DNA from: Pseudomonadales bacterium
Lineage (GTDB): Bacteria; Pseudomonadota; Gammaproteobacteria; Pseudomonadales; Pseudohongiellaceae
Length of the DNA: 11,022 nucleotides
Assembly (NCBI GenBank): GCA_031277435.1
Contig: JAITMI010000357.1
Span: 1-11,022 of the forward strand
Direction: 5' to 3'
Shown here: positions 5,469-11,022 of the stretch, one piece after another
Position numbering within the stretch: position 1 is the first letter of the stretch
Layout: each line of letters begins with the position of its first letter
Position numbers and translations under genes: made by a program
Notes under the pieces: model-generated
The model's input: the letters and a program-made list of their open reading frames with translations, nothing else
Database searches by the model: none
Told to the model about the DNA's origin: nothing

Positions 5469-7621
5469 GCAGCTACACAATCGTTCCTTCCCGGCATTAT
5501 CCCTTGGGCAGCCACTACGACGGCTACGGCACGCAGTTCGCGCTATATTCCGCGCACGCGGAAAAAGTAGAACTGTGTTTGTTTGATGACAGAGCCGCAG
5601 AGGAATTACAGCGCCTGGAACTGCCGAGCTATGAACGGCGGGTATTCAGCGGTTACGTGGAAGGTTTGCGCCCCGGCGCGATTTACGGCTATCGCGTGTA
5701 CGGGCCGTATCAGCCGGAGCTGGGCCGCCGTTTCAATCATCACAAATTATTGCTCGACCCCTACGCGCGCCGCGTGGCGGGCAAGTTTGAATGGTCGGAT
5801 CTGCACTATGCCTACCAGCTCAATCATCCGGATCAGGATTTGAGTTTCGATGAACGCGACAACGCCGCGCTGATGCTCAAAGCCGTAGTCTGCGAGCCGC
5901 ACGAGATCGATCCGCTGACGCCGCTGCCGCGTCATGGCCGCCCCGCACACACCGTGATTTACGAAGCGCACGTCAAAGGCATGACCATGACGCATCCGGT
6001 ATTGCCGCCAGAATTGCGCGGCACCTTAGCCGGCCTGGGGCACGAGGCGCTGATCGCCTACCTGAAAGCGCTTGGCATCACCACCTTGGAACTTTTGCCG
6101 GTGCAAGGCTTTCTCGATGAACACCTATTGGTACAGAAAAACCTGCGCAACTATTGGGGCTACAACACGCTGACCTTCTTCGCGCCGCATCAAGCCTATT
6201 TGCGGCAGGGCGACCCAATGGAATTCCGCGCTCTGGTGCAGGCATTGCATGAAGCCAACATCGAGGTGATTCTGGACGTCGTGTTCAACCACACCGCCGA
6301 AGGCGACCGCCTGGGGCCAACGCTCAGTTTCAAGGGCATCGACAATCTCACCTATTACCGCTTGCAGAGCGAGAATCAGCGCTACTACATCAACGACACC
6401 GGCTGCGGCAATACGCTCAACGTCACCCATCCGGCGGTGCTGCAACTGGTGATGGATTCGCTGCGTTATTGGGTGCAGGTGATGGGCGTGGATGGCTTCC
6501 GTTTCGATCTCGCCACCATTTTGGGCCGCGAACGTCATGGCTTTGACGACAGCAATGGCTTTTTCGACGCGCTATATCAAGACCCGGTACTGGCCGGCGC
6601 GCGCCTGATCGCCGAGCCCTGGGACATCGGCCCCGGCGGTTATCAATTGGGCGCCTTTCCCAGCGGCTGGAGTGAGTGGAACGATCGTTACCGCGACACG
6701 GTACGGCGTTTCTGGCGCGGCGATTCCGGCGTGTTGCCAGAGTTCGCCCGGCGCGTACATGGCTCCAGCGATATTTTTGAACATTCAGGGCGGCGGCCTT
6801 CGGCCAGCGTCAACTTCATCAGCAGCCACGACGGTTTCACCCTGCAAGACCTGGTGAGTTACCGCGACAAACACAACGAAGCCAATCAGGAAAACAACCG
6901 CGACGGCCATGCCGAAAATTTCAGCGAAAATTACGGCGTCGAAGGCCCCGCGCCGTTCACCGAGATCAACGATCTGCGCCGCCGTCAGCGCCGCAATTTT
7001 TTGACCACTTTGATTTTGTCGCAAGGGCTGCCCATGCTGTGCGCCGGTGATGAACTGTGCCGCACCCAGCAAGGCAACAACAACGCCTATTGTCAGGACA
7101 ACCCGCTGAGCTGGATCGATTGGCAAAGCGCGAATCACAGCACCGAAGCACAAGCGCAACTGGCCTTCACGCGCCGCCTCTTGGCCTTCAAGCGCGCCGA
7201 GCCGTGGATCTGGCCGCCACGTTATGTACACATGAGTCAAAATCCGCAAGACCCGGTAATCATCTGGTTCAATCGCGACGGCGAAATCATGCAGCCGATG
7301 CACTGGGGGCAGCATCACACCACCTCGCTCGGTTATCTGGTGGGCGAAGCCGGCTTTAGTTCCTCGCGGCGCATGTTGGCGCTCTTCAATGCCGGTACCG
7401 CGCCGCTCGATTTCCGGCTGCCGTACCGGCAGGAAGTGCCAAGCTGGACGCTGGTGCTCGATACCAGTTTCGAAGGCGGCTTTCCCTCCGATGACGAACA
7501 TGATGCGGCAAACGCCAACCAAGAAGTCACCGGCCATTATCCCTTGCAGGCGCAATCCACGGTGATTTTGTTCGCCAATGTTGAGCCCGATGCCAGTTAC
7601 GCCCGGAAAATTTCCCTATGA
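5462..7621 (+). CDS. glgX: Glycogen debranching enzyme, GH13 (isoamylase type)
   Basis: Hydrolyses alpha-1,6 branches, preferring the short limit branches left by phosphorylase, and frees maltooligosaccharides for MalQ. The 719 residues are longer than E. coli GlgX (about 657) and nearer TreX-type enzymes, mostly because of a longer C-terminal domain. The N-terminal CBM48-like domain begins PLGSHYDGYGTQFALYSAHAE (positions 14-34). Catalytic regions: DVVFNHTAEG (272-281), nucleophile D349 in GFRFDLATILGR, acid/base E385 in LIAEPWDIGPGGYQ, and D457 in SSHDGFT. KHNEANQENNRDG (470-482) and GNNNAYCQDN (538-547) are hallmark debranching motifs. It starts 38 nt after glgB with no Shine-Dalgarno sequence, and its start lies in a 14-nt repeat. 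Its stop overlaps the glgP start as ATGA. The gene looks intact. A glgX/treX distinction cannot be made from sequence alone; the glycogen operon favours glgX. Confidence 0.96.
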   Translation: MTSSYTIVPSRHYPLGSHYDGYGTQFALYSAHAEKVELCLFDDRAAEELQRLELPSYERRVFSGYVEGLRPGAIYGYRVYGPYQPELGRRFNHHKLLLDPYARRVAGKFEWSDLHYAYQLNHPDQDLSFDERDNAALMLKAVVCEPHEIDPLTPLPRHGRPAHTVIYEAHVKGMTMTHPVLPPELRGTLAGLGHEALIAYLKALGITTLELLPVQGFLDEHLLVQKNLRNYWGYNTLTFFAPHQAYLRQGDPMEFRALVQALHEANIEVILDVVFNHTAEGDRLGPTLSFKGIDNLTYYRLQSENQRYYINDTGCGNTLNVTHPAVLQLVMDSLRYWVQVMGVDGFRFDLATILGRERHGFDDSNGFFDALYQDPVLAGARLIAEPWDIGPGGYQLGAFPSGWSEWNDRYRDTVRRFWRGDSGVLPEFARRVHGSSDIFEHSGRRPSASVNFISSHDGFTLQDLVSYRDKHNEANQENNRDGHAENFSENYGVEGPAPFTEINDLRRRQRRNFLTTLILSQGLPMLCAGDELCRTQQGNNNAYCQDNPLSWIDWQSANHSTEAQAQLAFTRRLLAFKRAEPWIWPPRYVHMSQNPQDPVIIWFNRDGEIMQPMHWGQHHTTSLGYLVGEAGFSSSRRMLALFNAGTAPLDFRLPYRQEVPSWTLVLDTSFEGGFPSDDEHDAANANQEVTGHYPLQAQSTVILFANVEPDASYARKISL

Positions 7622-10125
7622 ACGCTGATAAAAATTTCGTCGATGACCATCCCTGGCTAGGCATGGATACACGCGCGGTCAAAAAAGACCTGCTGCGCCA
7701 TTACCACCTGACCTTGGGCCGCACGCAAGCGGTGTGCGGAGAGCTTTACCTCTATCAAGCCGCCGCGCTCACCGTGCGTGACCGCCTGGTGGAACGCTGG
7801 GCCAGCACGCGCGAGTCCTATCAAAATGCCCGCTCGCGCCGCGTTGCTTATCTGTCGTTGGAATATCTGATGGGGCGCGCGCTCAACAACGCGCTGCTCA
7901 ATCTCGATATGGAACACGCCTTGGAACAATCCTTGCGCGGCTTTGGCTGCGCGCTGGAAGAAGTAGTGGAACAGGAACGCGATGCCGGCCTCGGCAATGG
8001 CGGTCTGGGGCGGCTCGCCGCGTGTTTTCTCGATAGTTGCGCCACGCTGAGCTATCCCGTTACCGGCTACGGCATCCGTTACGATTACGGTATTTTTCAC
8101 CAGAAAATCCGTAACGGTTATCAAGTAGAAGTGCCCGATCACTGGCTGGAAAGCGGCACGCCCTGGGAAATCGTAACTTACGACGCCACCTGCCGGGTCA
8201 AATTCGGCGGCCACACGCAAAGCTGGACTGACGAAGAAGGCCGTTACCGCGTGCGCTGGGTGAGCGACAGCGAAGTGCTGGCGGTGCCGCATGACGTACC
8301 GGTTCCCGGCTATCGCAACGCCACGGTGAACACCTTGCGCCTCTGGCGCGCCGATGCCACCGAGCGGCTGTCGCTGGCGGATTTCAACAGCGGCGATTAC
8401 GCCGACGCGGTGCATGAACAGAACGTGGCGGAACAGATTTCGATGGTGCTTTATCCCAACGATGTCAGCGTCAATGGCAAAGTGCTGCGGCTGCGGCAGC
8501 AATACTTTCTCAGTTCCGCCAGTTTGCAGGACGTGGTGAACCGCTGGCACCGCGACCACGGCGCCGGCATGAAAAATTTCGCCGATAAAAATCGTTTTCA
8601 ACTCAACGACACGCACCCGGCGGTAGCCGTGCCGGAATTGATGCGCATTCTGATCGATGAAAAACTACTGGACTGGGACGAAGCCTGGGCCATCACCGTG
8701 GAAACGATGGCCTACACCAATCACACCCTGCTGCCAGAAGCGCTCGAACGCTGGCCGGTGGCGCTGTTCCGCCAATTGCTACCGCGCATTCTGGAAATAA
8801 TTTGTGAAATAAACGCGCGCTTTTTGCAAGAAGTCGCGCGCCACTGGCCGGGCGACGAGGCCAAGTTGCGTGATATGTCGATCATCGAGGAAGGCCCCGA
8901 GCAGCAAATCCGCATGGCTTATCTGGCGGTAGTTGGCAGCAGTTCAGTCAACGGCGTGGCGGCGCTGCATACGCAGTTGCTCAAGGCGGGGTTGTTCAAG
9001 GATTTTTACGAACTGTGGCCGCGCAAATTCAACAACAAAACCAATGGCGTAACGCCGCGGCGCTGGCTGGCTTTTTGCAATCCGGGTTTGAAAGCCTTGC
9101 TCGATCGCTACCTGGGCACCGAATGGGTGGTGAATCTCGACGAGTTGCGCAAACTTGAAACTTTCATTGATGAGAAGGACGTGCGCCACGCCTGGCGCAA
9201 GATCAAGTACGACAACAAAACGCGGCTGGCGGCTCTGGTCAAAGAGCGCACCGGCATCGACTTCGATCCGGCCATGCTGTTCGAGGTACAAGTAAAACGC
9301 ATTCACGAATACAAACGGCAATTGCTCAACGTGCTGCATGTGATTCATCTGTACGACCGCATCCGCCGCGACGACACCGTCGCCTTGGCGCCGCGCTGCG
9401 TGCTGATCGGCGGCAAGGCGGCGCCCGGTTATTTCATGGCCAAGCTCATCATCAAGCTGGTGAACAGCGTGGCGGCGAAGGTCAATAATGATCCGCTGAT
9501 GAAGCCCTGGCTGCGTGTGGTGTTTTTGCCCAACTATCAAGTGACGGCGATGGAAAAAATCTGCGCCGGCACTGACCTTTCGGTACAAATTTCCACCGCC
9601 GGCAAGGAAGCCTCCGGCACCGGCAACATGAAGTTCATGATGAACGGAGCGGTGACGATCGGCACCCTGGACGGCGCCAACATCGAAATCCGCGAGTCGG
9701 TGGGCGCGGAAAACTTTTTTGCCTTCGGCCTCAACGCCGCCGAAGTGCAAGCCTTGCGTTGTGATTACCGCCCCAACGAGATCATCGCCGCCGACGAGGA
9801 TCTCACGCGCGTAATGGCGCTGCTCGAAAGCGGCCATTTCAGCCACGAGGAGCCGAATTTGTTCCGCCCGCTCACCGGCAGCATCCGCGATCCGGGCGAT
9901 CCTTGGCTTACCGCCGCTGATTTTCGCGCCTTCGTACAGGCGCAAAAAGAGGCCGCCGCCACCTATCTCGACGTGGAGCGTTGGACTACGATGAGCATGT
10001 TGAATACAGCGCGCAGCGGCTATTTTTCCAGCGACCGCACGATCCGCGAATACGCGCGTGATATTTGGGGATTGGGGCAAGAGCAGAGCGCGGCAGCTTC
10101 GCTCCAGGCGCAAGGAGCCGCATAA
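7618..10125 (+). CDS. glgP: Glycogen/alpha-glucan phosphorylase, GT35
   Basis: PLP-dependent enzyme that removes terminal glucose from alpha-1,4 chains as glucose-1-phosphate, in the cytoplasm. The 835 residues compare with about 815 in E. coli GlgP. Landmarks in order: YLSLEYLMGRAL (78-89), GNGGLGRLAACFLDSCATL (126-144), GYGIRYDYGIFHQ (150-162), LNDTHPAV (329-336), KTNGVTPRRWL (474-484), VKRIHEYKRQLLN (559-571), GGKAAPGYFMAKL (598-610), and the PLP site EASGTGNMKFMMNG with the Schiff-base lysine at K672. The start ATG overlaps the glgX stop by 4 nt (ATGA), and only a weak GGA at 7605-7607 precedes it, so translation is probably coupled to glgX. MalP and GlgP cannot be separated by motifs alone, but the linkage to glgB, glgX and glgC points to a glycogen role. 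No broken motif was seen. Confidence 0.97.
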   Translation: MNADKNFVDDHPWLGMDTRAVKKDLLRHYHLTLGRTQAVCGELYLYQAAALTVRDRLVERWASTRESYQNARSRRVAYLSLEYLMGRALNNALLNLDMEHALEQSLRGFGCALEEVVEQERDAGLGNGGLGRLAACFLDSCATLSYPVTGYGIRYDYGIFHQKIRNGYQVEVPDHWLESGTPWEIVTYDATCRVKFGGHTQSWTDEEGRYRVRWVSDSEVLAVPHDVPVPGYRNATVNTLRLWRADATERLSLADFNSGDYADAVHEQNVAEQISMVLYPNDVSVNGKVLRLRQQYFLSSASLQDVVNRWHRDHGAGMKNFADKNRFQLNDTHPAVAVPELMRILIDEKLLDWDEAWAITVETMAYTNHTLLPEALERWPVALFRQLLPRILEIICEINARFLQEVARHWPGDEAKLRDMSIIEEGPEQQIRMAYLAVVGSSSVNGVAALHTQLLKAGLFKDFYELWPRKFNNKTNGVTPRRWLAFCNPGLKALLDRYLGTEWVVNLDELRKLETFIDEKDVRHAWRKIKYDNKTRLAALVKERTGIDFDPAMLFEVQVKRIHEYKRQLLNVLHVIHLYDRIRRDDTVALAPRCVLIGGKAAPGYFMAKLIIKLVNSVAAKVNNDPLMKPWLRVVFLPNYQVTAMEKICAGTDLSVQISTAGKEASGTGNMKFMMNGAVTIGTLDGANIEIRESVGAENFFAFGLNAAEVQALRCDYRPNEIIAADEDLTRVMALLESGHFSHEEPNLFRPLTGSIRDPGDPWLTAADFRAFVQAQKEAAATYLDVERWTTMSMLNTARSGYFSSDRTIREYARDIWGLGQEQSAAASLQAQGAA

Positions 10126-10157
10126 AGAATCAGAGTAAAAGCCGTAAATAAAAAGTA

Positions 10158-10165
10158 AAGGAGGG
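10158..10165 (+). promoter_or_regulatory. Strong ribosome binding site of glgC
   Basis: AAGGAGGG, a near-perfect Shine-Dalgarno sequence, ends 6 nt before the ATG at 10172 and fixes the glgC start. It sits in an A-rich 46-nt gap after glgP with no stem-loop, so read-through from glgP is expected. It is the strongest such site in the cluster, allowing glgC to be translated independently of upstream genes. Confidence 0.85.
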
Positions 10166-10171
10166 TAGACC

Positions 10172-11022
10172 ATGCCACTTGCCGGTGATCGTTATGTCAG
10201 CAGATTGACCCGTGACACTTATGCTTTGATCCTCGCCGGCGGGCGTGGTTCGCGTTTGTACGAACTTACCGAATGGCGCGCCAAACCGGCGCTGTTCTTT
10301 GGCGGCAAGTTCCGCATCATCGATTTTCCCTTGTCGAACTGCGTCAATTCCGGCATCCGCCGCATTGGCGTGGTAACGCAGTACAAGGCGCATTCCTTGA
10401 TAAAACACCTGGTGCGCGGCTGGGGGCATTTCAAGAAGGAATTGGGCGAGGGCGTGGAAATTCTGCCCGCTTCGCAGCGCACTTCCGACAACTGGTATCA
10501 GGGCACGGCGGACGCGGTGTTTCAAAACATCGACATCATTCGCGGCGAAATTCCCACTTACGTGCTGATTCTGTCGGGCGACCACGTATACCGCCAGGAC
10601 TACGGCGGCATGTTGACTTTTCATGCCAAAACAGAAGCCGACATGACGGTGTCCTGCAAAGTGGTGCCGGTAGAGGAGGCGGCTGGCGCTTTTGGCGTGA
10701 TGGAAGTGGATGAGCATGGCCGCATCATCGGCTTCGAGGAAAAGCCCAAGCATCCCAAACCCTTGCCGGATGATCCAACGAAGTGCCTGGCGTCGATGGG
10801 TAATTATCTTTTCAAGTCGGAGTTTTTGTTCGAGCAGTTGCGGCACGACAGCAGGGATATGGAGTCCGATCACGATTTCGGCAAGAACATCATTCCCTCG
10901 ATCATTCAGGAAAATAAGGTTTATGCCTACCGTTTCGTCGGCGTGGACGCTGGCGATCAAGCCTATTGGCGCGATGTGGGAACTTTGGATTCCTATTGGG
11001 CGGCGAACATCGAGCTGACCGA
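10172..11022 (+). CDS. glgC: Glucose-1-phosphate adenylyltransferase (ADP-glucose pyrophosphorylase), 3' end outside window
   Basis: Makes ADP-glucose and pyrophosphate from ATP and glucose-1-phosphate, the committed step of bacterial glycogen synthesis. The window holds the first 283 codons, with the frame still open at the edge; E. coli GlgC is about 431 aa, so roughly the last third is missing. Visible motifs: nucleotide loop [13 protein letters not shown] (21-33), [17 protein letters not shown] (36-52), [10 protein letters not shown] (55-64), VTQYKAH (68-74), [10 protein letters not shown] (107-116), [10 protein letters not shown] (135-144) with catalytic-type D137, AFGVM (173-177), EEKP (189-192) with the glucose-1-phosphate-binding lysine equivalent K191, SHDFGK-like [11 protein letters not shown] (232-242), and [12 protein letters not shown] (265-276). 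K38 matches E. coli K39, linked there to fructose-1,6-bisphosphate activation, so allosteric control is plausible but unproven. The C-terminal beta-helix domain is not visible. Confidence 0.97.
   Translation, partial: MPLAGDRYVSRLTRDTYALILAGGRGSRLYELTEWRAKPALFFGGKFRIIDFPLSNCVNSGIRRIGVVTQYKAHSLIKHLVRGWGHFKKELGEGVEILPASQRTSDNWYQGTADAVFQNIDIIRGEIPTYVLILSGDHVYRQDYGGMLTFHAKTEADMTVSCKVVPVEEAAGAFGVMEVDEHGRIIGFEEKPKHPKPLPDDPTKCLASMGNYLFKSEFLFEQLRHDSRDMESDHDFGKNIIPSIIQENKVYAYRFVGVDAGDQAYWRDVGTLDSYWAANIELT

Noticed and set aside
7657..8616. 319-codon open frame on the - strand opposite the 5' part of glgP
   Set aside because: Antisense shadow of conserved glgP sequence, with no recognisable domain or convincing start site.
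8944..10173. 409-codon open frame on the - strand opposite glgP
   Set aside because: It lies entirely opposite a phosphorylase with intact motifs, has low-complexity His/Ala/Gly-rich translation typical of antisense GC-rich DNA, and resembles no family I know.
1..11022. CRISPR array, tRNA/rRNA genes, transposase, toxin-antitoxin or defence genes
   Set aside because: None seen: no regularly spaced long repeats, no cloverleaf recognised, and all long coding regions are accounted for by the lipoprotein and glycogen enzymes.

Overview
The window holds a glycogen-metabolism operon on the + strand, from a Gram-negative bacterium. Evidence for Gram-negative is a lipobox lipoprotein, E. coli-like MalQ, GlgB and GlgX, and ADP-glucose chemistry (GlgC). 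A REP-like dispersed hairpin and GC-rich codon use suggest a beta- or gammaproteobacterium. The exact taxon cannot be fixed from sequence reading alone; a Nitrosomonadales/Gallionellaceae-type betaproteobacterium is my tentative guess.

Layout. 1-381 is non-coding: a strong bidirectional Rho-independent terminator (17-55), a long imperfect hairpin repeat (116-199) and a leader with no convincing promoter. 382-1008 encodes a DUF4136-type lipoprotein. From 1052 to the right edge come malQ (4-alpha-glucanotransferase), glgB (branching enzyme), glgX (debranching enzyme), glgP (glycogen phosphorylase) and glgC (ADP-glucose pyrophosphorylase, cut by the window edge after 283 codons). Gaps are 43, 19, 38, -4 and 46 nt, and no internal terminator is visible, so the genes are probably one transcript.

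How the genes work together. GlgC makes ADP-glucose, the donor for a glycogen synthase that is not in the window. GlgB adds alpha-1,6 branches. GlgP shortens outer chains to glucose-1-phosphate. GlgX removes the resulting limit branches. MalQ rebuilds the released short maltooligosaccharides into chains GlgP can use. Synthesis and breakdown are therefore encoded together. The lipoprotein has no obvious enzymatic link to glycogen and may simply be an adjacent gene.

Novelty. The five enzymes are intact, and I see no new system here. The most informative unusual signals are a 14-nt tandem unit at the glgB-glgX junction, which looks like it broke an ancestral ATGA stop/start overlap; two Phe substitutions at normally conserved GlgB active-site positions; and the hairpin repeat upstream of the operon.
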